Source: Cupriavidus phytohabitans (GTDB lineage Bacteria > Pseudomonadota > Gammaproteobacteria > Burkholderiales > Burkholderiaceae). Taken from it: a DNA stretch of 64,000 bases. The translations under genes and the position numbers were made by a program. How positions within the stretch are numbered: position 1 is the stretch's first letter; each line of letters starts with the position of its first letter. A model generated the notes under the pieces. It did no database searches. It was not told where the DNA came from and saw nothing but the letters and a program-made list of their open reading frames with translations. This document shows positions 31,067 to 41,098 of the stretch, one piece after another. The stretch lies in NCBI RefSeq assembly GCF_000426345.1, contig NZ_AUFE01000022.1, positions 35,633 through 99,632 on the forward strand, given 5' to 3'.

Positions 31067-32410
31067 ATGAACGCAACCGTATCCGAAATGGAAAACCTGC
31101 CGATCCGCCGGCTTGATTCCAGCGAGCCGGGCTTTGCCGAGGCACTGCGCCAGGTGCTGGCCTTCGAGGCTGGCGAGGACGAGGCCATCGACCGCGCCGC
31201 GGCACAGATCCTGGCCGACGTGAAGGCGCGCGGCGACGCCGCGGTACTGGAGTACACGCAACGCTTCGACCGCATGGCCGCGCCTTCGATCGCGGCGCTC
31301 GAACTGTCGCAAACCGAGCTCGAAGCCGCGCTCGAGGACCTCGAGCCCAAGCGCCGCGCCGCGCTGGAAGCAGCCGCCGCGCGCGTGCGCGCCTACCACG
31401 AGAAGCAGAAGATCGAGTGCGGCAGCCACAGCTGGGAGTACACCGAGGCCGACGGCACCATGCTGGGCCAGAAGGTGACGCCGCTGGACCGCGTCGGCAT
31501 CTACGTGCCGGGCGGCAAGGCCGCCTACCCATCGTCGGTGCTGATGAACGCGATCCCGGCGCGCGTGGCCGGCGTGAAGGAAATCATCATGGTCGTGCCC
31601 ACGCCCGGCGGCGTGCGCAACGAGCTGGTGCTGGCCGCCGCGCAGATCGCCGGGGTCGATCGCGTCTTCACCATCGGCGGCGCGCAGGCCGTGGGCGCGC
31701 TGGCCTACGGCACCGCTACGCTGCCGCAGGTCGACAAGATCGTCGGCCCGGGCAATGCCTACGTGGCTGCCGCCAAGCGCCGCGTGTTCGGCACCGTCGG
31801 CATTGACATGATCGCAGGGCCGTCCGAGATCCTGGTGATCTGCGACGGCACCACCGACCCCGACTGGGTGGCGATGGACCTGTTCTCGCAGGCCGAACAC
31901 GACGAACTGGCGCAGTCGATCCTGCTGTGCCCGGACGCCGAGTACATCGCCCGCGTCGAGGCCAGCATCCAGCGCCAGCTGCCGACCATGCCGCGCCGCG
32001 AAGTGATCGCCGCGTCGATCTCGGGCCGTGGAGCGCTGGTCAAGGTGCGCGACATGGAGGAAGCCTGCGAGATCGCCAACGCGATCGCGCCGGAGCACCT
32101 GGAGATTTCCGCCGAAAACCCGCGCCAGTGGAGCGAGAAGATCCGCCACGCCGGCGCCATCTTCCTCGGCCGCTATACCAGCGAGTCGCTGGGCGATTAC
32201 TGCGCTGGCCCCAACCACGTGCTGCCGACCTCGCGCACCGCGCGCTTCTCGTCGCCGCTGGGCGTCTATGACTTCCTGAAGCGCTCGAGCCTGATCGAGG
32301 TGAGCGAGGGCGGGGCGCAGATGCTGGGCCAGATCGCCGCCGAGCTGGCGTATGGCGAAGGCCTGCAGGCCCACGCGCGCAGCGCGGAATACCGTTTCAA
32401 GCGCAGTTGA
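31067..32410 (+). CDS. hisD: Histidinol dehydrogenase
   Basis: Zn- and NAD-dependent enzyme that oxidises L-histidinol to histidine in two steps. It has 447 residues. [36 protein letters not shown] and the metal-site region [11 protein letters not shown] and EDAP-like [16 protein letters not shown] are all present. A good GAAGGAAAAG site precedes the ATG. Second gene of the operon. Confidence 0.97.
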   Translation: MNATVSEMENLPIRRLDSSEPGFAEALRQVLAFEAGEDEAIDRAAAQILADVKARGDAAVLEYTQRFDRMAAPSIAALELSQTELEAALEDLEPKRRAALEAAAARVRAYHEKQKIECGSHSWEYTEADGTMLGQKVTPLDRVGIYVPGGKAAYPSSVLMNAIPARVAGVKEIIMVVPTPGGVRNELVLAAAQIAGVDRVFTIGGAQAVGALAYGTATLPQVDKIVGPGNAYVAAAKRRVFGTVGIDMIAGPSEILVICDGTTDPDWVAMDLFSQAEHDELAQSILLCPDAEYIARVEASIQRQLPTMPRREVIAASISGRGALVKVRDMEEACEIANAIAPEHLEISAENPRQWSEKIRHAGAIFLGRYTSESLGDYCAGPNHVLPTSRTARFSSPLGVYDFLKRSSLIEVSEGGAQMLGQIAAELAYGEGLQAHARSAEYRFKRS

Positions 32411-32445
32411 TTTCCTGAACCAACGCAGTCAAACCTGGAGTTCCC

Positions 32446-33546
32446 ATGTCAGCCGTAGAGCCCTCCCTGATCGAACGCATCATCCGTGACGACGTGCGCG
32501 CCATGGGCGCCTACCACGTGCCGGATTCGCACGGTCTGGTCAAGCTCGACGCGATGGAGAACCCGTACCGCCTGCCGCCCGAACTGCGCCAGCAACTGGC
32601 CGCGCGGCTGGGCGAGGTGGCGCTGAACCGCTATCCGGTGCCCAGCAGCGAAGCGCTGCGCGCCAGGCTGAAGGATGTGATGGCCGTGCCCGCCGGCATG
32701 GACGTGCTGCTGGGCAACGGCTCGGACGAGATCATCAGCATGCTGGCGCTGGCCGCGGCCAAACCGGGCGCCAAGGTGATGGCGCCGGTGCCGGGCTTTG
32801 TCATGTACGCGATGTCTGCACAATTTGCCGGCCTCGGGTTCGTCGGCGTGCCGCTGCGCGCGGACTTCACGCTGGATCGCGAAGCCATGCTGGCGGCGAT
32901 GGCCGAGCACCAGCCCGCCATCATTTACCTGGCCTATCCGAACAACCCCACCGGCAACCTGTTTGACGCCGCCGACATGGAGGCCATCCTGCGTGCCGCA
33001 CAGGGCGACGTCTGCAACAGCCTGGTGGTGGTCGACGAGGCCTACCAGCCGTTCGCGCAGCACAGCTGGATGCCACGCCTGTCGGACTTCGGCAACCTGC
33101 TGGTGATGCGAACCGTGTCCAAGCTCGGCCTGGCCGGCATCCGCCTGGGCTACCTGGCCGGTGCGCCGGAGTGGCTGGCGCAGATCGACAAGGTGCGTCC
33201 GCCATACAACGTCAACGTGCTGACCGAGGCCGCCGCGCTGTTCGCGCTGGAGCATGTGTCGGTGCTGGACGAACAGGCCGCGCAGCTGCGCGCCGAGCGC
33301 ACCCGCGTGGCCGACGGCATGGCCGCGCATGCCGGCGTCACGGTGTTCCCCAGCGCCGCCAACTTCCTGCTGGCGCGCGTGCCGGATGCGGCACAGACCT
33401 TCGACCGGCTGCTGGCGCGGAAGGTATTGATCAAGAACGTGAGTAAAATGCACCCGTTGCTGGCCAATTGTCTGCGCGTCACGGTCAGCACGCCCGAAGA
33501 AAACGCGCAGTTCCTTGAGGCATTCGCAGCGTCGCTGCAGGATTAA
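32446..33546 (+). CDS. hisC: Histidinol-phosphate aminotransferase
   Basis: Class I/II PLP aminotransferase of 366 residues converting imidazole-acetol phosphate and glutamate to histidinol phosphate. [19 protein letters not shown] and the PLP lysine (Lys226) in [15 protein letters not shown] are intact. Some paralogues act on aromatic amino acids, but operon position supports the histidine role. Confidence 0.96.
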   Translation: MSAVEPSLIERIIRDDVRAMGAYHVPDSHGLVKLDAMENPYRLPPELRQQLAARLGEVALNRYPVPSSEALRARLKDVMAVPAGMDVLLGNGSDEIISMLALAAAKPGAKVMAPVPGFVMYAMSAQFAGLGFVGVPLRADFTLDREAMLAAMAEHQPAIIYLAYPNNPTGNLFDAADMEAILRAAQGDVCNSLVVVDEAYQPFAQHSWMPRLSDFGNLLVMRTVSKLGLAGIRLGYLAGAPEWLAQIDKVRPPYNVNVLTEAAALFALEHVSVLDEQAAQLRAERTRVADGMAAHAGVTVFPSAANFLLARVPDAAQTFDRLLARKVLIKNVSKMHPLLANCLRVTVSTPEENAQFLEAFAASLQD

Positions 33547-33550
33547 CACC

Positions 33551-34138
33551 ATGCGTGTTGCAGAGGTCACCCGCAATACTTCGGAAACGCAGATCCGCGT
33601 TTCCCTGAATCTCGACGGCACCGGTCGCCAGAAGCTGGCGTCGGGCGTGCCGTTCCTCGACCACATGCTCGACCAGATCGCCCGGCATGGCATGTTCGAC
33701 CTGGAGGTCGAAGCCACCGGCGACACGCATATCGACGACCACCATACGGTGGAAGATGTCGGCATCACGCTCGGCCAGGCCGTCGCCAGGGCCATTGGCG
33801 ACAAGAAAGGCATCACCCGCTACGGCCATAGCTACGTGCCGCTGGATGAGTGCCTGTCGCGCGTGGTGATCGATTTCTCCGGCCGCCCCGGCCTGGAGTT
33901 CCACGTGCCGTTCACGCGTGCGCGCGTGGGCAGCTTCGACGTCGACCTGACCATCGAGTTCTTCCGCGGCTTCGTCAACCATGCCGGCGTCACCCTGCAT
34001 ATCGACAATCTGCGCGGCATCAATGCCCACCATCAGTGCGAAACCGTGTTCAAGGCCTTTGGCCGGGCCCTGCGCATGGCGGTTGAGCTGGATCCGCGCG
34101 CGGCCAACACGATCCCGTCGACCAAGGGTACGCTCTGA
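33551..34138 (+). CDS. hisB: Imidazoleglycerol-phosphate dehydratase
   Basis: Monofunctional IGPD of 195 residues, without the phosphatase domain fused in E. coli HisB, so the histidinol phosphatase must be a separate gene. Mn-binding histidine clusters are visible in [22 protein letters not shown] and [22 protein letters not shown]. It starts 4 bp after the hisC stop. Confidence 0.97.
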   Translation: MRVAEVTRNTSETQIRVSLNLDGTGRQKLASGVPFLDHMLDQIARHGMFDLEVEATGDTHIDDHHTVEDVGITLGQAVARAIGDKKGITRYGHSYVPLDECLSRVVIDFSGRPGLEFHVPFTRARVGSFDVDLTIEFFRGFVNHAGVTLHIDNLRGINAHHQCETVFKAFGRALRMAVELDPRAANTIPSTKGTL

Positions 34139-34234
34139 GCTTCCTGAACCCGTAGGCGTGCCGGCTGGTTGCGGCGCCCGCCCACTTTTTTTCCTGCCTG
34201 AATCCCGGCCAGCGATGCTGGCAACCCGCAACCG

Positions 34235-34858
34235 ATGGATACGCTCAAGTCGTTTATCTCGCTGCTGGCGCTGATCAACCCGATCGGGGCGATCCCGTTC
34301 TTCATCAGCCTGACCAGCCAGCAGACTGAAGCGGAAAAGCTGCGTACCATCAAGATCGCGTCGATCTCGGTGGCGATCGTGGTGGCGGTGTCGGCTTTGC
34401 TGGGGCAGCAGATCATCGAGTTCTTCAATATCTCGGTGGCTTCACTGCAGGTGGGTGGCGGTCTCATCATGATCATGATGGCCATGAACATGCTGAACGC
34501 GCAGACCAGCCGCACCAAGGCCACGCCGGAAGAAGAGGATGAGGCCGAGGTAAAGTCCAGCATTGCGGTGGTGCCTCTGGCGCTGCCGCTGCTGACCGGG
34601 CCGGGCTCGATCAGCACGGTGATCGTCTATGCCGGCAAGACCCAGCACTGGTACCAGTTGCTGATCCTGGTAGGCATCGGCGCATTGCTGGGCTCGGTGG
34701 TGTACCTGGTGTTCCGCGCGGCCGACCCGATCGCCCGGGTCATCGGCCGCACCGGCATCAATATCGGCACGCGCCTGATGGGGCTGATCCTGTCGGCGCT
34801 GGCCGTCGAATTCATTGTGGACGGGCTGAAGACATTGTTGCCTGTTTTGAAATCATGA
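34235..34858 (+). CDS. MarC-family inner-membrane protein
   Basis: A 207-residue polytopic protein with about six membrane helices and the family motif [13 protein letters not shown] near the N-terminus and [11 protein letters not shown] in the middle. MarC proteins have no established function; the old link to multiple antibiotic resistance was not upheld for E. coli MarC. It is inserted between hisB and hisH on the same strand and overlaps hisH by four bases (ATGA), so it is translated as part of the histidine operon. Confidence 0.9.
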   Translation: MDTLKSFISLLALINPIGAIPFFISLTSQQTEAEKLRTIKIASISVAIVVAVSALLGQQIIEFFNISVASLQVGGGLIMIMMAMNMLNAQTSRTKATPEEEDEAEVKSSIAVVPLALPLLTGPGSISTVIVYAGKTQHWYQLLILVGIGALLGSVVYLVFRAADPIARVIGRTGINIGTRLMGLILSALAVEFIVDGLKTLLPVLKS

Positions 34859-35508
34859 CTACCATAGCAATTGTGGATTACGGCATGGGCAACCTGCGCT
34901 CGGTGGCGCAGGCGCTGCGTGCCGCGGCGCCGGAAGCGGACGTGCGGGTGGTGGATGCCCCCGAAGGCATCCGCAGCGCGGATCGCGTGGTGTTGCCCGG
35001 TCAGGGCGCGATGCCCGATTGCATGTCGGCGCTGGGCGCCTCGGGCCTGCAGGAAGCGGTGGTCGAGGCCGCCGGCAGCAAGCCGATGCTGGGTGTGTGC
35101 GTCGGCGAACAGATGCTGTTTGAGTTCAGCACCGAAAGTCGTGCTGGCGCGGACCGCACGCCAGCGCTGGGCCTGATGCCCGGGCACGTTGTGCGTTTTG
35201 CGCTGGAAGGCATGACGCAGCCCGACGGCTCGCGTTTCAAGGTGCCGCAGATGGGCTGGAACCGGGTGCGCCAGGCTAAGCCGCACCCGCTGTGGAGCGG
35301 GATTCCGGACGACAGCTGGTTCTATTTCGTCCACAGTTACTACGTGCAGGCGCAGGATCCGGCCCATATCGCCGGTGAGACGGAGTATGGAGTCGTGTTT
35401 ACCAGCGCGGTAGCCCGCGATAATATTTTCGCGACGCAGTTCCACCCCGAGAAGAGCGCGGCCCTTGGCCTGCGGCTGTACCGGAACTTCGTCCACTGGA
35501 ATCCATAA
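34855..35508 (+). CDS. hisH: Imidazole glycerol phosphate synthase, glutaminase subunit
   Basis: Class I glutamine amidotransferase of 217 residues that supplies ammonia to HisF. The nucleophile is Cys82 in [12 protein letters not shown]. The His-Glu pair is in [11 protein letters not shown], and the oxyanion-side PQMGWN motif is present. Translation is coupled to marC upstream. 182 bp without a gene separate it from hisA. Confidence 0.97.
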   Translation: MTTIAIVDYGMGNLRSVAQALRAAAPEADVRVVDAPEGIRSADRVVLPGQGAMPDCMSALGASGLQEAVVEAAGSKPMLGVCVGEQMLFEFSTESRAGADRTPALGLMPGHVVRFALEGMTQPDGSRFKVPQMGWNRVRQAKPHPLWSGIPDDSWFYFVHSYYVQAQDPAHIAGETEYGVVFTSAVARDNIFATQFHPEKSAALGLRLYRNFVHWNP

Positions 35509-35690
35509 GGCGCACCGGACACCCCGGATCGCTTGTTTGACGATTGTTAGACCGAGAACCAGACAGACCCGTCACCGGACCCTTCACGCAACCCGTCAAG
35601 CGACCAGTTCCCGATCGAAACATCGACCCGACCTGACCGGCCCCGCCGGTCTCGCTCAACCTCACTTACTCAACCACGCTCGTCACGCAT

Positions 35691-36437
35691 ATGTTGCTCA
35701 TTCCGGCCATCGACCTGAAGGACGGTCAGTGTGTACGCCTCAAACAAGGCGACATGGACCAGGCCACCGTCTTTTCCGAAGATCCCGCCGCCATGGCACG
35801 CCACTGGGTGGAGCAGGGCGCGCGGCGCCTGCACCTGGTGGACCTGAACGGCGCGTTCGTGGGCAAGCCCCGCAACGAGGCGGCCATCAAGGCCATCATC
35901 GCCGAGGTCGGCGACGAGATCCCGGTGCAACTGGGGGGCGGCATCCGCGACCTGAACACCATTGAACGCTGGCTGGACGACGGCTTGTCGTACGTCATCA
36001 TCGGCACGGCGGCGGTGAAGAACCCCGGCTTCCTGAAGGACGCCTGCTCGGCCTTCGGCGGCCACATCATCGTCGGCCTCGATGCCAAGGACGGCAAGGT
36101 CGCCACCGACGGCTGGAGCAAGCTGACCGGCCATGAAGTGGCGGACCTCGCGCGCAAGTACGAAGACTACGGTGTCGAAGCCATCATCTATACCGACATC
36201 GGCCGCGACGGCATGCTGCAGGGGATCAATATCGACGCCACCGTCAAGCTGGCGCAGTCGATGTCGATCCCGGTGATCGCCAGCGGCGGCCTGTCCAACC
36301 TGGCGGATATCGACAACCTGTGCGCGGTCGAAGGCGAGGGTGTGGAAGGCGTCATCTGCGGTCGCGCAATCTACTCCGGTGATCTCAACTTTGCCGATGC
36401 GCAGGCTCGTGCCGACAAGCTGCGCGACGGCCAGTAA
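35691..36437 (+). CDS. hisA: Phosphoribosylformimino-5-aminoimidazole carboxamide ribotide isomerase
   Basis: ProFAR isomerase, a beta/alpha barrel of 248 residues doing an Amadori rearrangement. [14 protein letters not shown] at the start contains the catalytic Asp, [13 protein letters not shown] the first phosphate site, and [12 protein letters not shown] the second acid/base Asp. Related to hisF by ancient duplication. Confidence 0.97.
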   Translation: MLLIPAIDLKDGQCVRLKQGDMDQATVFSEDPAAMARHWVEQGARRLHLVDLNGAFVGKPRNEAAIKAIIAEVGDEIPVQLGGGIRDLNTIERWLDDGLSYVIIGTAAVKNPGFLKDACSAFGGHIIVGLDAKDGKVATDGWSKLTGHEVADLARKYEDYGVEAIIYTDIGRDGMLQGINIDATVKLAQSMSIPVIASGGLSNLADIDNLCAVEGEGVEGVICGRAIYSGDLNFADAQARADKLRDGQ

Positions 36438-36518
36438 GCCAAACGCAAGCCAACGCGCCTCGGGCGCAGCCGCTGTCGCACCGGTCACTTGCCGGCGCGG
36501 CGGCGGACAAGGACTCTC

Positions 36519-37289
36519 ATGCTAGCCAAACGTATCATCCCCTGCCTGGACGTGACCAACGGGCGGGTGGTCAAGGGCGTCAATTTCGTCGAGCTGCGCG
36601 ATGCGGGCGATCCCGTGGAAATCGCGCGCCGCTATGACGAACAGGGCGCCGACGAGATCACATTCCTCGACATCACCGCCACCAGCGATGGGCGCGACCT
36701 GATGCTGCACATTATCGAGGACGTCGCCTCGCAAGTTTTCATCCCGCTGACGGTCGGCGGCGGCGTGCGCACGGTTGAAGATGTGCGGCGCCTGCTCAAT
36801 GCCGGCGCGGACAAGATCAGCGTCAACTCGTCGGCTATTGCCAATCCGCAGCTGGTGTCCGACGCCACGGCCAAATATGGTTCGCAGTGCATCGTGGTGG
36901 CGATCGACGCCAAGCGCAGCTCCGCCCCGGGCGAGCCGTCGCGCTGGGAAGTCTTCACCCATGGCGGGCGCAAGGCGACCGGCCTGGACGCGGTCGAATG
37001 GGCCCGCGAGATGGCCGCACGCGGCGCCGGCGAGATCCTGCTGACCAGCATGGACCGCGACGGCACCAAGAGCGGGTTCGACCTGGAACTGACCCGTGCC
37101 GTCAGCGACGCGGTGCCGGTGCCGGTGATTGCCTCGGGCGGCGTCGGCGGGCTGCAGGACCTCGCCGACGGCATCACCAAGGGCCGCGCCGACGCGGTGC
37201 TGGCCGCCAGCATCTTCCACTACGGCGAGCATACCGTGGGCGAAGCCAAGGCATTCATGGCCCGCGAGGGCATTCCCGTGCGGATCTGA
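36519..37289 (+). CDS. hisF: Imidazole glycerol phosphate synthase, cyclase subunit
   Basis: Beta/alpha barrel cyclase of 256 residues that works with HisH. The N-terminal [18 protein letters not shown] and the second catalytic Asp in [15 protein letters not shown] are present. The frame is open from 36489, but ATG 36519 is the family start. hisI follows after 2 bp. Confidence 0.97.
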   Translation: MLAKRIIPCLDVTNGRVVKGVNFVELRDAGDPVEIARRYDEQGADEITFLDITATSDGRDLMLHIIEDVASQVFIPLTVGGGVRTVEDVRRLLNAGADKISVNSSAIANPQLVSDATAKYGSQCIVVAIDAKRSSAPGEPSRWEVFTHGGRKATGLDAVEWAREMAARGAGEILLTSMDRDGTKSGFDLELTRAVSDAVPVPVIASGGVGGLQDLADGITKGRADAVLAASIFHYGEHTVGEAKAFMAREGIPVRI

Positions 37290-37291
37290 TC

Positions 37292-37696
37292 ATGGCAAAG
37301 AAGTGGCTCAACAAGGTCAAGTGGGACGATAACGGCCTGGTGCCGGTGATCGTGCAGGAAATGGGTTCGAACGACGTGCTGATGTTCGCGTTCATGAACC
37401 GCGACGCGCTGCAACGCACGGTGGAACTGGGCGAGGCCGTGTTCTGGTCGCGCTCGCGCAAGCGCCTGTGGCACAAGGGCGAAGAGTCCGGCCACGTGCA
37501 GAAGGTGCATGAGATCCGCCTCGACTGCGATGAAGATGTGGTGCTGCTCAAGGTCACGCAGGTCGACAGCATCGCCTGCCATACCGGGCGCCATTCCTGC
37601 TTCTTCCAGAAATTCGAGGGCGATGCGGAAGCGGGCGACTGGCAGACCGTCGAGCCCGTGTTGAAGGACCCTGCACAGATCTATAGCAAGCCATGA
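37292..37696 (+). CDS. hisI: Phosphoribosyl-AMP cyclohydrolase
   Basis: Zn/Mg enzyme of 134 residues that opens the purine ring of PR-AMP. Metal-binding cysteines and catalytic residues are in [13 protein letters not shown] and [12 protein letters not shown], and the [18 protein letters not shown] substrate segment is intact. Separate from HisE here, unlike the enterobacterial HisIE fusion. Overlaps hisE by four bases. Confidence 0.97.
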   Translation: MAKKWLNKVKWDDNGLVPVIVQEMGSNDVLMFAFMNRDALQRTVELGEAVFWSRSRKRLWHKGEESGHVQKVHEIRLDCDEDVVLLKVTQVDSIACHTGRHSCFFQKFEGDAEAGDWQTVEPVLKDPAQIYSKP

Positions 37697-38070
37697 CCGA
37701 CTCCCGACCGAGCAGCAGCGATGTGCTGGCGCGCGTGGCCGAAGTGCTCGAATCGCGCAAGCCCGCCAATGGCGGCGACCCCGCCAGATCCTATGTTGCC
37801 AAGCTGTACAGCAAGGGCGACGACGCCATCCTGAAGAAGATCGGCGAGGAAGCCACCGAAACCGTGATGGCGGCCAAGGATGCGCGCGCTGCTGGCCACA
37901 CCGGCACCGAGGCCGGCAAGCTGGTCTATGAAGTGGCGGACCTGTGGTTCCACACCCTGGTGTTGCTGGCAAACTTCGGGCTGGGCCCCGACGACGTGGT
38001 CAACGAACTGGCGCGGCGCGAAGGCCTCTCCGGCCTCGAGGAAAAGGCCCGGCGCAAGGAAGAGGGATGA
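37693..38070 (+). CDS. hisE: Phosphoribosyl-ATP pyrophosphatase
   Basis: All-alpha MazG-like pyrophosphatase of 125 residues, step two of histidine synthesis. The metal-binding helices are in [15 protein letters not shown] and [13 protein letters not shown]. Final his gene, coupled to hisI by an ATGA overlap. Confidence 0.96.
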   Translation: MTDSRPSSSDVLARVAEVLESRKPANGGDPARSYVAKLYSKGDDAILKKIGEEATETVMAAKDARAAGHTGTEAGKLVYEVADLWFHTLVLLANFGLGPDDVVNELARREGLSGLEEKARRKEEG

Positions 38071-38143
38071 CCGGCTGACCAGTCGCTGTGCTGGCCAGTC
38101 TCCCGCCTGCCGCGAGGCAGGCCATCGCAGAACAAGGGCAAAC

Positions 38144-38533
38144 ATGGCGAACGACTACACCGCGCAGGTTACAGGCCCCAGCGACGAACAGCAGAGCAGC
38201 CTGCGCAAGCTGCTGCATATCCTGTACGCGCTGTACGCAATCTTCTGGCTGACCGGCGGCATTACCGCGCTGATCGCCATCGTCATCGACTACGTCAAGC
38301 GCGACGACGCGCGCGGTTCGCTGTATGCCTCGCACTTCGCCTGGCAGATCCGCTCGTTCTGGTGGTCGGTGGTGTGGGCGGTGCTGGGCGGCGTGCTCTT
38401 CGCCACCGTGGTGCTGATGCCGCTGGCGTTTGCGGCCTGGGGCGTGCTGTCGCTATGGATGCTGTATCGTATCGTCAAGGGCTGGCTGTACCTCAACGAC
38501 AGCAAGCCGATGTACCCGGATCAGCCGTTCTGA
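38144..38533 (+). CDS. Small membrane protein of unknown function (DUF4870-like)
   Basis: A 129-residue protein with three or four hydrophobic helices (about 23-48, 68-92 and 94-113). The segment between helices, VKRDDARGSLYASHFAWQIRSFW, resembles the DUF4870/Tic20-like family, where a similar polar loop with a conserved HF/W pair occurs. I do not know its function. It lies between hisE and hinT on the same strand, a placement I associate with Burkholderiales his-tat loci. Confidence 0.75.
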   Translation: MANDYTAQVTGPSDEQQSSLRKLLHILYALYAIFWLTGGITALIAIVIDYVKRDDARGSLYASHFAWQIRSFWWSVVWAVLGGVLFATVVLMPLAFAAWGVLSLWMLYRIVKGWLYLNDSKPMYPDQPF

Positions 38534-38587
38534 TGCCGGGCGGACCCGATACCCTCCGGGTGCAGGGTTCGCCGCAATGAAATTTTC

Positions 38588-38944
38588 ATGAACGTTCAGG
38601 ATAATTGCATCTTCTGCAAGATCGTGGCCGGCCAGATACCGTCGCGCAAGGTGTACGAAGACGACGACATGGTGGCCTTCCACGATATCCATCCCAAGGC
38701 CCCGGTACACTTGCTGGTCATCCCCAAGTCGCATGTCGACTCGCTGGCCGATTGCGGCGCCGGCGAAGGTGAGGTGCTTGCTAGAATGATGTTGAAGGTG
38801 CCTGAACTGGCGCGCGCGGCAGGCTGTGGCAACGGTTTCCGGACGGTGATCAATACCGGACCGGACGGCGGCCAGGAAATCTACCACCTGCACCTGCATG
38901 TGCTCGGTGGGCCGCGCCACCAGTGGAAGGGACCGCTGCCCTGA
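38588..38944 (+). CDS. hinT: HIT-family purine nucleoside phosphoramidase (HinT)
   Basis: A 118-residue histidine-triad hydrolase of AMP-lysine and other nucleoside phosphoramidates. The N-terminal CIFCKIVAGQIPS and the triad HLHLHVLGG near the C-terminus are intact. It follows the membrane-protein gene by 54 bp and precedes tatA. Confidence 0.94.
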   Translation: MNVQDNCIFCKIVAGQIPSRKVYEDDDMVAFHDIHPKAPVHLLVIPKSHVDSLADCGAGEGEVLARMMLKVPELARAAGCGNGFRTVINTGPDGGQEIYHLHLHVLGGPRHQWKGPLP

Positions 38945-39091
38945 CCGGGCAGCCTTGGCATGGAAGCGCCCGCGGCGGCAACGCCTGGGCAAATGCTGCG
39001 CCGGCAACCGTCGCCCGGCGCGGCCATAACGGGACGGAACAACGGGTCCGGGCGACTATGACTACGCCCGAGGCTTCATCAGGAGCAAGAG

Positions 39092-39331
39092 ATGGGTTCG
39101 TTTAGCATTTGGCACTGGCTGATCGTGCTGGTGATCGTCATGCTTGTGTTCGGCACCAAAAAACTGCGCAATATCGGCCAGGACCTGGGCGGTGCGGTCA
39201 AGGGTTTCAAGGATGGCATGAAGGATGGCGAAGACAAGGACAAGTCGGCGCAGGCCACCCAGTCCAAGGAATTGCGCGACTCCACCACCATCGATGTCGA
39301 GGCCAAGGAAAAGTCGCGCCAGCAGCAGTAA
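39092..39331 (+). CDS. tatA: Sec-independent translocase subunit TatA
   Basis: A 79-residue TatA: short N-tail, one membrane helix (about 6-21), the [21 protein letters not shown] amphipathic helix and a charged, disordered tail. It oligomerises around folded substrates delivered by TatBC. First of tatABC; the Rieske protein encoded at 45.3 kb is a likely substrate. Confidence 0.95.
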   Translation: MGSFSIWHWLIVLVIVMLVFGTKKLRNIGQDLGGAVKGFKDGMKDGEDKDKSAQATQSKELRDSTTIDVEAKEKSRQQQ

Positions 39332-39415
39332 GCCGGCGGTGAGCCGTCCCCTTCCCGTGATTGTGGCTGCCTGCGCGCAGCCCCGCGTCTTTGCTGTCTT
39401 TCGCATGATGTCCGC

Positions 39416-39925
39416 ATGATTGATCTCGGCATTTCCAAGCTGGCGCTGATCGGTGCCGTGGCACTGATCGTGATCGGTCCCGAGCGGCTGCCCAAGGTCG
39501 CACGCACCGTTGGCGCCCTGGTCGGCCGCGCGCAACGCTATATCAATGACGTCAAGGCCGAGGTCAGCCGCGAAGTCGAGCTGGAAGAATTGCGCAAGAT
39601 GCGTTCTGAATTTGAGGAAGCGGCGCGCGACGTCGAGCGCACCATCCACAAGGAAGTCAACGAGCAGACCCAGGCGCTGAACGAGGCGCTCGGCGGCACC
39701 GAAGCGAGCACCGAAGGCGTCAGCGCCGGCGGCAACAGCTTCGTGCCCAGCTGGGACGCGGCGCACAAGGCGCACAACGGCCGCAAGAGCTGGCGCGTGA
39801 AGCAGGGCGCACGGCCACTGTGGTTCAAGCGCCAGCATAATGTCCGGGTCTGGGCGCAGTCGGGCGCCGCGCGCGTGAAGCGCCACCGTCCGGCCAGCCG
39901 GCCGTCCCGTTCCTTCTTCGAGTGA
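39416..39925 (+). CDS. tatB: Sec-independent translocase subunit TatB
   Basis: A 169-residue TatB with one membrane helix (LALIGAVALIVIGPERLPKVART), the Glu-Arg pair after the hinge Pro, a long charged amphipathic region and a basic tail. It forms the twin-arginine receptor with TatC. The start ATG lacks a strong ribosome binding site. Confidence 0.94.
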   Translation: MIDLGISKLALIGAVALIVIGPERLPKVARTVGALVGRAQRYINDVKAEVSREVELEELRKMRSEFEEAARDVERTIHKEVNEQTQALNEALGGTEASTEGVSAGGNSFVPSWDAAHKAHNGRKSWRVKQGARPLWFKRQHNVRVWAQSGAARVKRHRPASRPSRSFFE

Positions 39926-40058
39926 GCACGTTGCGCGGCGACGGGTCGATGGCCCGAGCCAGGGCCGCCGCTGCCATCGCCATGCCCGTCCAACCGCGCC
40001 GCGCGAGCGGCACATCGATCCCCAACTTGCCAGCCAGTGCGGCTGAGCGGTTCACGCC

Positions 40059-40856
40059 ATGAGCGACACCCGGTCCCCAGATCCCCAAGACCCGCAAGAC
40101 GAGTCGCAGCAGGAAACCTTCATTTCCCACCTGATCGAGCTGCGCCAGCGCCTGGTCAAGGCGGTGGCCGGGATCATCCTGGTCTTCGTTTGCCTCGTCT
40201 ACTGGGCGCCTGTCATCTTCAACCTGTTTTCGGCGCCGCTGATGGAGTCGCTGCCCAAGGGTGGCAAGATGATCGTGACCGACGTCACCGGCTCATTTTT
40301 CGTACCGATGAAGGTCACGTTGCTGGTGGCTTTCCTGATCGCGCTGCCATGGGTCCTCTACCAGGTCTGGCAGTTCGTTGCGCCCGGGCTGTACCAGCAT
40401 GAGAAGCGGCTGATCCTGCCGCTGGTATCGAGCAGCTACATCCTGTTCCTGTGCGGCGTGGCTTTTGCGTACTTCCTGGTGTTCCCAACCGTGTTCCACT
40501 TCATGGCGCACTACAACGCGCCGTTGGGCGCGGACATGTCTACGGATATCGACAAATACCTCAGCTTTGCCATGACCACGTTCCTGGCCTTCGGCATCAC
40601 CTTCGAGGTGCCGGTGGTGGTGATCGTGCTGGTTCGGTTCGGCGTGGTCGAGTTGGAAAAGCTGAGGCAGATTCGCCCGTATGTGATCGTCGGGGCGTTC
40701 ATCATTGCCGCCATCGTGACGCCCCCGGACGTGCTGTCTCAGTTGCTTCTCGCGGTGCCGCTCGTGATGCTCTATGAACTTGGTCTGCTCATGGCCCGCT
40801 TTGTCGGCCGTCCGGCCGGGCAAGCCGAGGCTTCAGGGGAAACACAAACGGATTAG
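40059..40856 (+). CDS. tatC: Sec-independent translocase subunit TatC
   Basis: A 265-residue six-helix membrane protein that recognises twin-arginine signal peptides. The N-terminal ETFISHLIELRQRLVK contains the conserved acidic residue of the signal-binding site, and the FVAPGLYQHEKR loop is present. The C-terminus is a polar tail. A strong terminator follows at 40887. Confidence 0.96.
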   Translation: MSDTRSPDPQDPQDESQQETFISHLIELRQRLVKAVAGIILVFVCLVYWAPVIFNLFSAPLMESLPKGGKMIVTDVTGSFFVPMKVTLLVAFLIALPWVLYQVWQFVAPGLYQHEKRLILPLVSSSYILFLCGVAFAYFLVFPTVFHFMAHYNAPLGADMSTDIDKYLSFAMTTFLAFGITFEVPVVVIVLVRFGVVELEKLRQIRPYVIVGAFIIAAIVTPPDVLSQLLLAVPLVMLYELGLLMARFVGRPAGQAEASGETQTD

Positions 40857-40886
40857 TGCCGCTGAGGCAGGTATTCCTAGCCATCG

Positions 40887-40920
40887 ATCCCCGTTTTTGC
40901 ACCAAAACGGGGATTTTTTT
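40887..40920 (+). terminator. Rho-independent terminator after tatC
   Basis: An 11-bp perfect stem ATCCCCGTTTT (40887-40897) / AAAACGGGGAT (40904-40914) with a 6-nt loop, followed by seven T. It probably ends the transcription unit running from murA/his through tatABC. Confidence 0.9.
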
Positions 40921-41098
40921 GCCCGATCGTGTTGTTCGATCACAACAAAAACCGCTGCTAAGCATGGTTTACGCCGAAAAAGCCTTCTGAGGGCTGGGGG
41001 GGCTGGCACATAATACGCAGCAGACGTGAATGTAAATACGTCGCCCAAGCACTTGGGCAACCAAGATTTCCCAATCAGTTGACAAGGAAAGTGTCGAT

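Noticed and set aside
41009..41014. CATAAT as a confident porin promoter
   Set aside because: The -35 match (TTCTGA) is poor. For such a highly expressed gene a better promoter would be expected, so I mention it only in the porin entry.
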